From positions 2,728,001 to 2,792,000 of the forward strand of contig CM070558.1 of NCBI GenBank assembly GCA_036346405.1: 64,000 nucleotides of DNA, given 5' to 3'. The notes beneath the pieces were generated by a model. The model had not been told where the DNA came from. It saw only the letters and a program-made list of their open reading frames with translations, and searched no databases. The position numbers and the translations under genes were made by a program. Source of the stretch: Phyllostachys edulis (taxonomy: Eukaryota; Streptophyta; Magnoliopsida; Poales; Poaceae). Shown here piece after piece: positions 25,246 to 36,633 of this stretch (position 1 is the stretch's first letter; every line of letters starts with the position of its first letter).

Positions 25246-28207
25246 TGAAACATCTGCAAAATTCAAAAATTTCAAAATCAATTTGAGTTTTGATTTGAAT
25301 CTCGTTTTCAAATCTCAGTTTAGCAAATTTCAACCAAATTCAACAAAAATCCCCCAAATTCATCAAAACCCAACCAAATCCCGCTTTCCCTTTCTTCCTT
25401 CTGCCTTCTCCTCCCCGGTCGCGCCATCACCCAAAGCCGCCACCAGTTCCTGCTCGTCACCGCCTCTAGCGCTTGCATGCGCATCATCGCCACCTCTCGC
25501 GCCACCTCGCCCCCTCTTCAATGCATCCCGCCCCAAGTCATGAGACCGACCGCCCGCCCTCCCCCCCCGGCCCGGCTCCCACCCGCTCGGTGAGGGCACC
25601 GCCAGCGGCGCCACCTCGCAAGACGCCCATGCTCTACCTCACCCCGCCACACATGCCCTCGCCTTCAATGCGGTGCTCAAACCCTAGTGCCACCTCGCCC
25701 GCCGCCTATCCCGCTGCCCACGCCGCCTGCCCACGCCACGCCCTGCTCCCACCGCCTCCACGGGTCTATAAAAGCCGCCCCGCTCGGCCTTCATCTCCTG
25801 CACCAAGCCCTTCCTCCCCCTCCCCACCCACCTTCTTCCTCAAGGCCGACCAAGAGCCGCCGCCGCCACCGCAACCCCCTCGCCCAAAAGCCCCACCCGC
25901 AAAAACCCTAGAGGTAAGAGACTTACCTCAAGTTCCCCGCGCCGCTCCCCCTTCGTCGCCGGTCTCCACCATGGCTCCAGCGTTCCTTCCTCTCTTCCTC
26001 ATGGGAGGCCACGGTTTCGTCGCCTTGCTCCTTCGGGCTTCGTGTGCTCATGCAGAGCGCGCAGCCTCGGCTAGCGCCAGCGCCTCGAGCCTCTTAAGGC
26101 CCGGCAGAAGCAGGTAGTGGGCGCCTGATAATGGGTTCGACCCATTCTTTGTTTAAACAAATTCGGCCCAAACACTATTCCTTGCACAATGTTCTTTTTA
26201 CTGTTCACCAAAAAAAAAAAATCAAAACCTTTGTTCAAGCGATGGCGATTCTTGTTCCTAAGTCTAGATGAGTGGTTAATTACTATTTATATCTAATTCA
26301 TATGTATGAACAGTAAAATGTCCACTATTCATCAAAACCCTAAATTGATATTTTATACCCATTCTGACCGTCTCGAACCCAGAAAGTGCGTTCTTGACTC
26401 TGTTCAACTATACCAAGCTCCAAATAAATCTTTCCACATTTCTATAGATTTCTTTAATCCTTTACAATATTTTTTTGTTGTAGTTGGATCTGAATCTCAA
26501 ACTTCATTCAGTCCAATCAAGCACCAGATAAATTCCCACCATTTCGCACCACCTTCCTTTAAGTCTCCTTTTGGTTTTATTTACTTGCTTGTTGTTCCCA
26601 GCTCATTCCTTGTCGAGCTAGTTTTTACTTGGTTTTTTTTATTACTTTGCTTCTCATTAGGTCACGATCTTGACGATCAGACTCTAGAAGACACCGGACA
26701 AGACCAGTATCAACAGGACTTTGTGCAAGAAGGCAAGTTGCATTCCTTGAACATTTTGAACCCACATGTCATATATTTATATTGATACTTTCATTATTAT
26801 ATTTGAGCCAATTACTTTAATTATTCAAATAATACTTTTGAATGCCATGATAATTATATAAATCCTATAACCCCACATATAAACCCACCCAGCACTTGTA
26901 GGCCATATTCACCTTGACAAGTTAACATAAAATATTATCTATATAAGTAGCTTTGCCACACAAATGTGCTATCAATCAAAAGTAGTGTTGGTGAGTCGCC
27001 GATGGTTTTGGTGGTGAGTTGAGGGTTGTGTCCAGGAAGTTGGACAACTCAATAGACTTGTGGAAAAGTGAGTCATCAGTGAGATCTCGAGGTGGACAAC
27101 CACGAGTTGGTGTTGGGCCATTGCCTCACTGGATGACAGGTAAGGACAAGAACCTTGTGCCAAGTGATCAACATAGAAAACCGCTCAACCACATGTGTGG
27201 TCGTTACTCCCTGGCTTAGTACACTGCTCATCCGATTGAATATCTACAAGGAAATGTAACTGCTCTTGTGTGATAGAGTAGTTGCAGAACTGGGGTGTGA
27301 CAGGAGTGGGCTTGAAGGGACACTTGGTAGGCTACACACAACGGTAGGTGCCGTCAGCATAGGGATGTGAGATCCACCGGGCCGGTGGAGTCTCCCTAGG
27401 GCTGTATGGAGTTAAAACCTACTGGGTAGAGGCTAAAAAGGGTTGAGCAGTGAAAAAACTTTGTTATCTCTACTCAGTCGCACGCTAACGTGTTGCGTGT
27501 CTATGTACTGACAGTATGAGTTTGAGATATCTTGTGGGTAAAGTTGGGCAACTCTGCAGAGTGTATAAAAAGGTATTTGAATACGCCGTGCTTCCGGTTA
27601 ATGAAGCTGTGTTAATGGGTGATTCTAGTACATGAGGTATAAGTAGAGTTTTGGAGATGGTAAGTTGGTAATTGTGGTTTGATGAGAAACCCCTGATGTT
27701 ATTATGTATTATTGTTTTACTGTTTTAAATGTAAACTGCTTTAACTGCAAAAATGCATCCACATATGCCTGTTAAGGTAAACCCTAACCATCCTTTGAAC
27801 TCCTTGCATGTAATTATTTAGCTTTTCCATGTGGCTTGTTGAGTACGGTAGTTGTACTCATTCTTGCATAATCTGCAAACAATCTACAGAAGAAACCTGG
27901 GAAAATGCAGAGGATCTGGTTGAACAGGATTTTGGTGGACCCACGGATGGCAACGACTACTGTTATTAGGTCTCAGCCGCGTTCAAGCGTGCCTGTGGTT
28001 TGAAGTTCTTTTGTCTTGTATTATATTAACTTTTGGGCTTGGATGTCCGTGTCAGTGTCAAAACTGGCTGTTAAGTCTTATCCTTGTTTAATAAAATATT
28101 AGCTTTTATTGTAATCGAAAGCTTGCATGAGACACTGCTTACTTCGCAACTGCACATCCTGAGCGGTTATGGAGAGGTTAACGTCCCCAGAATTTGGGGG
28201 CGTTACA
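25246..28207 (+). repeat. 3' LTR of gypsy-type element
   Basis: 2,962 bp copy of the 5' LTR, ending GGGGGCGTTACA. It is about 155 bp shorter than the 5' copy, mainly through indels in the C-rich segment, and keeps the TATA box. Confidence 0.9.
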
Positions 28208-28212
28208 GTCTT

Positions 28213-28698
28213 CCCCTTCCTTCCATCTGTACTGTGAATCTAATGATCTTGGAGGGTGTGGGGTTGAAGTTTGTGATATGTATGCTGAAAACCTTCCAGA
28301 TTGACGCGAGTTTTGCTGCTGATGTTGTTACACCAGCTCACGCATGTTCCTTTATTCGATCTCTCTGCTTTCTCATCAGCCATGGGTGACACGGTTAGGT
28401 TTGCCAAAGCCAAAAGGACGCAGGAGTGGGGTACTTCTGATTTTAAACTCTTGTATTTGTGACTCTGTTTATGGTGCATTTAAAGAGATGTAGACACCTC
28501 TACTCCTTGCATAGTTGCTTGCACGAAAATTTCCTTCTCTTCTGATAGATCTTTCCTCTAATTAAACATCCAGTTACTAACAGACTTTCTTAATTATCGC
28601 TGTGGGGGAATCAAGTTCTTGAGAACTTGTAATGGCCATGCAGACTTTTCATCTCATTTCCCATGCTGTAGTTGATCTCCTAGAACAATTGTACTTAG
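28213..28698. other. Host spacer between two retroelements
   Basis: Non-repetitive-looking AT-rich sequence with no convincing reading frame, bounded by the target duplications GTCTT (28208-28212) and TCCTA (28699-28703). It may be upstream or 5' UTR intron sequence of the UGDH gene that resumes at 32577. Confidence 0.4.
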
Positions 28699-28703
28699 TC
28701 CTA

Positions 28704-31700
28704 TGTGACGTCCCGTGTCATTACCCAGGAGGTAATCACACTTAAGCATACGGATTACTATTCGTTTGCCCAGTAGAACACTGCTCCAACGAATAGTAAG
28801 CCATTTATCAGAGATAACGCAGCAGAACAATAAAATAGAAACTGCTCTTTATTACAACAGTTGCCACACAGGTCTAAGGCTTTAAATACAATAATTTAAT
28901 TACAAACATGGAAAGACACTTTCCGCTATTTCCTGCTAGGTTTCTCCGGTAGTCTCCTCGTCCCACGAGTCAAAAGGGGCGATCATCTCGCCCTGCTTCT
29001 CGCACCCAACGCCCCCGTCACCTGCGGCCTTCTCAAAACCTGCAAAATTTCCTCATCCCACTCGGGCTAACTCCCGGTTGGATCAGGATCTAAGCAAGGG
29101 AAAGATAGCAAGAGTGAGTACTATAGTGTACTCAGCAAGCATTAGTAGCTAAAATGCAATTGATGATTCTAACATTTCTTCCTTAGCAACATTCTTATCT
29201 CTTCTCTTACTCTGAAAATAAACTTTAAAACTTAGGTTGCAAATTTTAATTCTGAAAAGACTACTTGATTACTCGGAGAGAAGAAAGACCCCTAGCGGTT
29301 CCCGTAGACTCCAATCCAGGAGACTGGCATGAATTCATGATTTTGTATAGCACTGCGCAGGCTTGTACCACTTTACCCATAGCTATCCTGAACTCTTTAT
29401 GCTAGGTACACCGCATTTCCTTTGATGCGATTTCGAGCTCAGAATACAGAACGTTTTCCAGTTACGTGATTAATTTCTCCACCCATTACTTTCGTCGGTC
29501 TTGACACAGCCACCACCGAGTTCAGGTAATGTTAGTTGGGCCAGTTCATCCTCTCTGCACCCAACACTCCACATAGTGATATATCACCTCTTCTTACCCT
29601 ACACTCACACATAATACATACCCGATGTGGAGAGCATAATTACGTAACATGGTAGCATTTTCTGCCTATCGAAAACAGGAAAATGGTTGGCACTTAAGAT
29701 ACGGCCTCTGACCGAGTAAGAGTTTTGTTTGTCCTTATATTATAACCATATGTAAAGGGTCCCACCTCTTGCCCTCTTTCATCCTGACCACGGGCCCCCT
29801 TTACCAACCATAATATTACTCTGCTTTTCTTTCATTTCTCATCTCTTTTCATCTCTAACATCTTTCTCATCTTTTCATCTTTGACTCATTTATTTGATTT
29901 GAGTTTTGAGAAAATAGTTTTGATGCAATACATATAAGATAGAGCAAAGTAAGGTTTACATTTAAATTAGCTATATTAATGAACAAGGGAGTAGCTTGCC
30001 TTCAAACGAGTAGAAAAGATTACTGTCGATAAAATCCGATTCAACTCTTCGCCGCCATGATAAACAAATCTGCTCACGCAAATATGCGACGGAACGGATA
30101 ATAAATAGAAAAGTAAATACTTAGTGACATTTTGGTGCTACTAAATGTATATTAGTTAAATGATTCTTTTTTTTATTAGTGGATTTTTGTTAACAAACCC
30201 TTTTCGACTATCGCCATGTTAGCACTCCCCGCTACTGTCGCTCGAGCCGACCCGTTCTAGAGTTAGGACTAAAGATATACACTATCTAAAGAACGACGAG
30301 AAATGCTACACATGACCGAATATTAGCAACTCTAACAAATTTTATGCGCTCAAACATCTACTTGATTTTATTTAGTGCGAAGTAAAACTTCAACTCTCTA
30401 AATAAGCATAAAGTTAATGAACTTAATTAATCTAATTTAGCTAAGCGATTGTTAGCGAGTCAAGATTATTGATCTAATCCAAACACATTAAAAAATTAGC
30501 ACTCAAATTCTATCTTCTAATCTAATTCTAACCCTAATCCATTTTTTTGACTTCACTTAAAACCCTAAACTATTTCTATTTTCCTAACCGGCCCCCAACA
30601 CTAACCCACCCATTCCTTCTTCTCTTCATCTCTCTCTCTCTCACCTCACCTCCTTTAGAAGGCTACCGCCTCCCTTTGTGCAGCCCCACGGAGCTCCCCC
30701 TCCTCCTCATCTACTGGGGTCGCCGCCTCCCCATGGCTCCTCCACCGCCGCTCGGCCCTGCGCCTCCCTCTCCCCGGCTTCTTCCTCTCTCCCCGGCTTC
30801 TTCTTCTCTCCCGACCTGTTGGCCCGGCTCTGGATCTGCCACCCCCGCCTCTTGGGTCTTGGCACTTATAGCCGTCGTGCTTCGCCTCTACTCGGTCCGA
30901 GCCTTGCCGCCTCGTCGCCTCCTCCCTCGTCCTCGGGTCGGCCACGGCTGGGGCGTCTTGGCGCTCTTCTCGCCGCCACCGCCGCCTCGGGTCCCACTGC
31001 TCGCCCTCGGCCATTGCTTCGCCGCCCGGCCGGCCATGGGCCCGGCGCCTCGGCTCCACCTCCGAGTCCCTCTGGCTCTCATCCGCCCAGTTCCCCTCTG
31101 GCTCAAGCCGAGCCCTGCCAGTTCCTTACCTCCCTAACCCCACTACTGATTACTCAGATTATCATGATTTGGTTGATTCAATTTTTATGCTTATTGATGT
31201 TTGGTTGATGCATGCGTATGATGGTGGTGGTGGCTGCTATATGATTATGCAAGAGGGAAATGATGGTGGTGGTGGTGATTCTGCTATGCTTACCTTGAGG
31301 TATCACTCCCCCTATGCTCTCTGATGCTTGCTCCCTCCCTTGCTTTGCAATGGATGACTGAGATTCGATGATGATGCTTTGCTGGGATTTGGGATGGGGG
31401 AAAAGGTTGCAGCGCCGGCTTGCTGGTGCTCCCTGCTTCCCTTCCCCTTGCTGCAATGGTTGATGTGGTGGTGGTTGTGGGTTGTGGGGGAGGCTCCTCC
31501 TGGTTGCTCCCCTTCTCCACCAGAGGGGCTTGATGTTGGATGTGGGCTTCGGCTGTGCTGGGGAATGCTCCTTGCTGCTCCCCCTTCTCTTGTGGCCAAT
31601 GTGCTAAGAATGTGGATGGGTTGGGGCTGTGGGTGGTCTTATCCTGACTTGGGTTTGATCTCATCCTCACTTGTGGTAATTTTCGCTTTTACTGTCTTCC

Positions 31701-32571
31701 TATTCCTATTTACCATACTCTATTTACCTTAATTCTATTACTTCCTATTCTTGGCTGCTCTCTTCTGTGATGCACATGAGCTAAATACTTGGTATAAATG
31801 GTTATGTGGCTACCACTGTGGGCTTTCGGTTGATCGAAATTATATATGGTGGGTGTTGGATTCGGTATGCTGATGATGTGTTGAGCAGAGGCGGATATGA
31901 ATGGGAATGCATTGTTGGATTTTAATGTGGTGAGACAAATGAGATAAGGTGAGTGTTGGCTTCCATGGCCGGATGATGAAACCCCCGAGAATTGGTTGCC
32001 TACTTGTTTAGGTTAGCTTTGGATATCTTGGTTGCCACCAGTGCCGACTAACCTGGTTGGTCAGGTCATCTTGGCAATCGAGGGACCATGTTAACCTAGG
32101 TTAGTATGGAAGACCTAGTAAACTTCGGGTATACTGACGGCAATCCCTCTCCTCTACTCTAGCTAGCACTACTGCTTTTGGTTTGCTAACCACTCTTTGA
32201 GCTCTAGGTTGCACGACAGGAAGTTGAGGATGGTTGAATGAGGAAGCAAGGAAGGCTGTGATGAAAATGAATGCAAGCACCTTTATCTTTATTTTATTAT
32301 CTTCTTGTAATTGAGGTTTGTAAAAGATTTATAATATGAATTTTTGAGTTACACATTTGGTTGAAACATTCTAAATTCTTGTTTGTAAAAAGAATTTGTT
32401 GTAAAGCGTGTTGTAAATAATTAATGTTTGTTTGATTTCAAGATTCATTGAGTTATTTATCTAATTGATTACTTACTGAGATTATGCTTGACATGTTTTA
32501 ATGAAATTTTTACTTATGTTAATTACATGATTACTGTTGATAAGCTTGGTTTAATTATGCGGGTTCTCACA
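28704..32571 (-). mobile_element. 3.9 kb solo LTR
   Basis: Starts TGTGACGTCCC and ends GGGTTCTCACA, flanked by perfect TCCTA on both sides (28699-28703, 32572-32576). No primer site, polypurine tract or internal domains are present, so I call it a solo LTR. Read on the minus strand its layout matches the other gypsy LTRs here: a GTACACTATAGTACTC-type inverted motif a few hundred bases before the end, and an end GGGACGTCACA comparable to GGGGCGTTACA. Pro/Ser/Arg-rich frames at 30547-31670 come from its GC-rich part and are not genes. Confidence 0.8.
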
Positions 32572-32576
32572 TCCTA

Positions 32577-32795
32577 CTTTGGTCTTCACTTAAAATCTTT
32601 CAGCTAATTTTTTTCAGGTTCACACAGGAAGTATGAGGTCACGGTGAAGATCTGCTGCAACGGCACCGGCTACGTCGGCGGGCCCATCGATGGCCGTTAT
32701 CGCGCACAAGTGCCCGCCCATCAAGGTCGTCGTCGTCCACGTCCAGGCCGCGCATTGACGCGTGGAACAGCGACCGGCTCCCCATCTCCGACCCA
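32577..32795 (+). pseudogene. UDP-glucose 6-dehydrogenase, piece 1 (N-terminus)
   Basis: A 5' UTR intron acceptor (TTTTTTTCAG, about 32608-32617) precedes the start, as in plant UGD genes, whose coding part is usually intronless. The piece then reads VKICCNGTGYVGGP (Rossmann GxGxxG; family form GAGYVGGP), MAVIAHKCP and AWNSDRLPISDP. The reading needs at least two frame changes: extra bases after the ATG at 32633, and around 32686. The enzyme oxidises UDP-glucose to UDP-glucuronate for cell-wall polysaccharides. Interrupted by an insertion right after SDP. Confidence 0.85.
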
Positions 32796-33693
32796 GTTTT
32801 TGGCTCTTTTAACACTGTTTAGTATGGAAGTAGCAAAAGTAGCGTCCTCCGTCGCGAAATTACAAAAATAACACCACGGACGTACCGGTAGGTAACATGT
32901 GTCGCTTGTCGCACCCTATACACGTGACACCAGCCTACCGCACCCCCAGGGCATTGCACCTGCCTGCCGCGCCGCGGGGGAGTTTTTAGCTCGTTTGGTA
33001 TTGTTTGGCGTCGAAATAGTAATTCTAGCCACCTTCAGAGAGAAAAAGAAAAAATGACACTGTAGATATATCGGCAGATGACACGTGCCCTTGTCCAGGG
33101 GTCCACCACATAGAATCATTGCTACGGCACTCATCCGCACGGTAGCGGCACAAAAAACCTAAAAAATGTGTTTTGCACACTATTCATGCACTGTAGCATG
33201 ATTTTTTTGCCATGGCCGTATGGGGGCACGTGGAGGAGCACCGTAGTGCGGTTTTTTTGCCAAGTCCATGCGGGGGCGATAGGCGAGTACTGTAGCAGCA
33301 ATTATGTGCGGTGGACACGCGGACGACGGCACGTGTTGCATGTCGGCACGTTCACGGTGCTATTTTTGCTAATTCGTTTATGGTGGAGCTATTTTTGTTA
33401 TGTCGTCATGTAACAGTGCCATTTTAGCCGATAAATATGGGCCCCGCAGCGGCACAGTGAGCGCATAGAACTCCAAACAGTGCAGCAAATAGACGAACCT
33501 TGGTATGTACTGTAGCAAACAGTGCATTGTACTTTTGACACTGTTTTGTGCAGTTTTTTTTTGTGGTTGCCGAGTGGTGGGGTGCGGCAGGGGACACGTG
33601 TCAATTGTCGGTATATTTACGGTGCTATTTTTGTCAATTCATTTGTCAAGAACTATTTTATCGTACAATAGGACCATTTTAGCGCCATTTTAG
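32796..33693. mobile_element. 0.9 kb insertion in UGDH, family unknown
   Basis: Begins AGTTTTTGGCTCTTTTAACAC and ends near CCATTTTAGCGG, between UGDH codons SDP and RGRILFFS. The left end resembles the reverse complement of sequence near 63940-63970 (TCATTTTAGCCAAAAACT), so it belongs to a repeated family. Inside, GGTGCTATTTTTG..AATTC(A/G)TTT recurs (about 33355 and 33620), as does GTACTGTAGCA. There are no coding domains and no clear target duplication. Confidence 0.55.
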
Positions 33694-34121
33694 CGGCCTA
33701 CCGCGGCCGGATCCTCTTCTTCAGCGTCCACATCGAGCGTCACGTCGCCCAACACGGACATCGTCTTCATGTCCGTGAACATGCCCACCAAGACTCGAGG
33801 CCTCGGCGCCGGCAAGGCCGCCGACCTCACCTACTGGGAGAGCGCCGTGAGCACGATCGCCGATGTGTCGAGGTCCGACAAGATCGTCGTCGAGAAGTCC
33901 ACCGTCCCCGTCAAGACCACCGAGGCCATCGAAAAGATCCTCGCGCACAACGGCAATGGAGTCGGGTTCCATGTCCTATCCAACCAGGAGTTCTTGGCCG
34001 AGGGCACAGCCGTGCAGAACTTGCTCAGCCCAGACCGCATGCTCAAGGGCGTGTACGCGCACTGGGTCCCCGACGACCGTATCATCACCACGAACCTTTG
34101 GTCGGCGGAGCTGTCCAAGCT
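33694..34121 (+). pseudogene. UDP-glucose 6-dehydrogenase, piece 2
   Basis: Continues UGDH: RGRILFFS, then after frameshifted text (33728-33774) SVNMPTKTRGLGAGKAADL, DKIVVEKSTVPVKT, FLAEGTAVQNLLSPDR and VYAHWVPDDRIITTNLWSA. These are the NAD-binding domain end and substrate-domain start of plant UGDH. PDRMLKG.VYAHW lacks the segment GGRETPEGQKAVQAL typical of the family, so an internal deletion of about 15 codons is present. It ends at ELSKL, where the LTR element with AAGCT duplication is inserted. Confidence 0.9.
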
Positions 34122-34453
34122 TGTTACGTACCCGATGTAAGAACTCCGGTGCACACTCGGAACAATAACAAGATGAATACTGATGATCCAATACCAACAC
34201 AGTATACAAGTAGTTTGATACAATTTGGGAGAAATTAAGAGCTACACTGGGAGAAGCAATTGGGGAAGAGGGAATCTAGAGGAAGGGATCTGGGGAAGAG
34301 GAGTGGCTGCAGGAAGACGGAGGTTGGGGAGAAACAGCTGGAGGAAAGGGGATAGCCTGGAGTATCTGTTCTTCCGTGCCCTTGGCTGCTGTCGTTCCCT
34401 CCCCTTGGCTGCCTCTTGGCCCACGGCCCATGACAAAGCCCAGCGAAGGCACA
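34122..34453 (-). repeat. 3' LTR (element sense) of gene-capturing retrotransposon
   Basis: 332 bp, TGTTACG..GGCACA. Relative to the right LTR it lacks a 13-bp piece next to the end and a short insertion around 38130. The adjacent minus-strand GGTGGAGGAA (34454-34463) is the likely polypurine tract. Confidence 0.8.
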
Positions 34454-34463
34454 TTCCTCCACC

Positions 34464-35373
34464 GTTGAAATTCGGCTTGTCCCTAAGCCGATTCCTTGAC
34501 TCTAGTGAACTGCACCATCTTGGAATAAGGTCGGTTGTCTTCTTTTCTTCAACATTATCTACGTTGTGTACTGCAGTCATCTCCTTTGTACTAGTGTCTT
34601 CAGTCTGCATCTTTTCTTCAACATTTATGCTGAGTGCATTGATCTCCTGATAAGTTGGCATTGCACTAAACTCCACTGGAAATAGTTGAGATGGCACAAA
34701 TATGATATCAAGTCGCTGCAAAATGTTTTCATCTGATCTCATAATGCTGATAGAGAATCCAGCCATATCAAGTGATGACATAAATTTTCCAGTGTAGACT
34801 TTGTCAACAGCAATTCCATACTAACTGCTTTTCTTGCTGCAATCATAAGTTCCATGATAGGAGTGGCATTAAGATCAACAAAAAGATCAAGTCCCTCATC
34901 TGCAATCACGAAGAATTGAAAAGAAGAAGCTACATTTACTGTGGTTTTATCAGATGAGCCACTACCCTTGTTTATGACATTTTCACCAAGTCCTGCGTTA
35001 GGAGCAGGGTAATTTGCTACCAGAGAAATGCTATCATTACCATTAGCAGTAGAATCATGGTTTTCGATTGCAAGTTCTCGAGTTGTTGACTTCTTTGCAA
35101 TACCATCAGCATTTTGAGACTGCACATTTGAGCAATCACTGGAGGAAAACTCATTCTGGTGCCAGAGTCACTTTTCAATGTTTCATCCATTGGTGTTTGA
35201 GGCCCTTTTCGAGGCTTTACATGCAAAAGCGGTCTATCAGCCTCATCTCTGTCACTATATGGGCCCCTTTTGTGGTTATCTTGCCTGTATCTGGATGCTT
35301 CTTTGATATTTGATAACAAGGCAAAAGAGGTAGCAGGAGAAGCCTCAAGCAGCAAGGCAAGCGAGCTTGCTAA
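34464..35373 (-). pseudogene. Captured sequence of unknown origin in the retrotransposon
   Basis: Minus-strand frames read like ordinary protein rather than retroelement text, for example HVKPRKGPQTPMDETLKSD (about 35200), then in a shifted frame SFQFFVIADEGLDLFVDLNA (about 34890), then DIIFVPSQLFPVEFSAMP (about 34690). The three frames are offset by frameshifts. I do not recognise the parent gene. It is Ser/Asn/Lys-rich and might come from a nuclear protein. By position it follows the helicase part in the transcript. Confidence 0.45.
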
Positions 35374-36612
35374 CTAATAATGGCTCTTGTTTGCAAACTG
35401 AATAGTATAGCCGCCGGGATCCCACATTAGGTGCTGCTCCTTGAAGTGCTGCTTACTTGTCATTATCTCAAAAATCTTCTGCTTCTTCTGCTTAGACTCC
35501 ACCCAAATGACCACTTCTTTAACTGATTTGTTTGGTCTGGTTGGGTTCCCACAAGAAATATGTATCACATTGTTAACCAGTGAGTTTGACATCTTCTCAA
35601 CTTCTGAATGTACTGTTGCTGAAAACATTAAAACCTGCGGATGTGAAAGTGCCCGAAAGATTTGCATGACCTGATCCCTGATACCACTCTCTAGCAAGCA
35701 GTCCACCGCGTCCAAAACAAAAACAGAAACATCGTTAAGGTCAACATTGTGTTTCATGAGAAGATCAATTAGCCTCCCAGGGGTGCCAACAATTAACTCG
35801 ATACCATTTCGGATAAGCATGTCTGATACAACACCAGCCACATAGCCTAAAACTGCCATCATGGCCCAGGGGAGTGCACAAAACCATGCAGCTTCTCTCA
35901 GATTGACATGATATATTGTTTTGAAATACACTGGCATCCATGAAAGGATAACGAAATAGCCCCAACTATGCATAGCGTTTGCAGAAATTAAAGCCCACGT
36001 TGGCCATTTAGAAAGTAGTTTGCTGAAAGGAGGGACCTTTCTTAGTTTTTCACGTCCAATTTGAGGTTTCACCAATTTCTGACCTTTGGTTATATACTCT
36101 AGTTCATATGCTGATATTTGCATGTGTTCACCAGGCTTGCCTAATATAGCAGATATCCACACCAGCACCCACAGAAATCCAAACAATCCAAATATCACAA
36201 ATGGTCCAAAAATGCCAGCTCGTGACATGATAATAGGTGAAAGAAGTAACCCAATGGTATTGCCAAGCTGAAAGCCAGCCATTGCAATCCCCACAGCACT
36301 AGATCGTTCAGTGTGAGGAAACCACCTCAATACCATGTTGTTCATACTTGGCAGTGCCACTCCTGCTGCGATACCCAGCAGAACTCTAGTTGAGAGGAAC
36401 AACCACAGAGAGCGAGCAGCTGCCCAAGGGGACAAGAATGTAGCCAAGGACCATAAAGCCACACCATAATTTTCAATTCTGTAGATTTGCTGAGCCAAGG
36501 GATCTCCACCAACAACTAGAGCAGTTTTAAAAGGTAAACCCTTTCCAAGCACTTCTGCTTGCTCTTCCACCTGCAGGCATAGTTCTCTAGTTGGAGCAAG
36601 AACTATAGCCAA
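35374..36612 (-). CDS. Chimeric frame: DEAD-box RNA helicase interrupted by PHT4-type anion transporter
   Basis: 412 codons without a stop. Residues 1-50 are DEAD-box helicase (motif Ia APTREL, VVGGDPLAQQIYRIEN). Residues 51-270 are a major-facilitator anion transporter of the PHT4 type (ALWSLATFLSPWAAARS, LPSMNNMVLRWFPHTERSS, HSWGYFVILSWMPVYF), covering several membrane segments. Residues 271-395 return to the helicase (motif Ib VGTPGRL, motif II as VLDAVD instead of DEVD, motif III FSATV, IWVESKQKKQKIFEIM). The helicase is closest to plant RH41, in which RIEN is followed directly by GIELIVGTPGR. The transporter therefore sits between two adjacent helicase residues. The altered motif II should abolish ATPase activity. 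Either it was assembled by template switching in reverse transcription, or copied from an already chimeric transcript. Confidence 0.85.
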   Translation of the reverse strand: MAIVLAPTRELCLQVEEQAEVLGKGLPFKTALVVGGDPLAQQIYRIENYGVALWSLATFLSPWAAARSLWLFLSTRVLLGIAAGVALPSMNNMVLRWFPHTERSSAVGIAMAGFQLGNTIGLLLSPIIMSRAGIFGPFVIFGLFGFLWVLVWISAILGKPGEHMQISAYELEYITKGQKLVKPQIGREKLRKVPPFSKLLSKWPTWALISANAMHSWGYFVILSWMPVYFKTIYHVNLREAAWFCALPWAMMAVLGYVAGVVSDMLIRNGIELIVGTPGRLIDLLMKHNVDLNDVSVFVLDAVDCLLESGIRDQVMQIFRALSHPQVLMFSATVHSEVEKMSNSLVNNVIHISCGNPTRPNKSVKEVVIWVESKQKKQKIFEIMTSKQHFKEQHLMWDPGGYTIQFANKSHY

Positions 36613-36633
36613 TGGCCCTCGCTTGCTTATACA

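Larger units (their letters stand above)
20820..28207 (+). mobile_element. Non-autonomous gypsy-type LTR retrotransposon with large LTRs
   Basis: Complete 7.4 kb element. LTRs are 20820-23936 and 25246-28207. Both start TGAAACATC and end TTACA. The element is flanked by perfect GTCTT (20815-20819, 28208-28212). A tRNA-Met primer site and a polypurine tract are present. The 1.3 kb interior holds only a gag remnant. Protease, RT, RNase H and integrase are absent, so it must have moved with proteins made elsewhere (LARD-type organisation). The two LTRs stay similar throughout but differ by scattered substitutions and indels, so the insertion is not very recent. Confidence 0.92.

Noticed and set aside
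35374..36612. Calling the 412-codon frame an ordinary functional host gene
   Set aside because: It lies between LTRs inside another gene, begins mid-helicase, has a mutated DEAD motif and fuses unrelated proteins. I describe it as a captured chimera instead.
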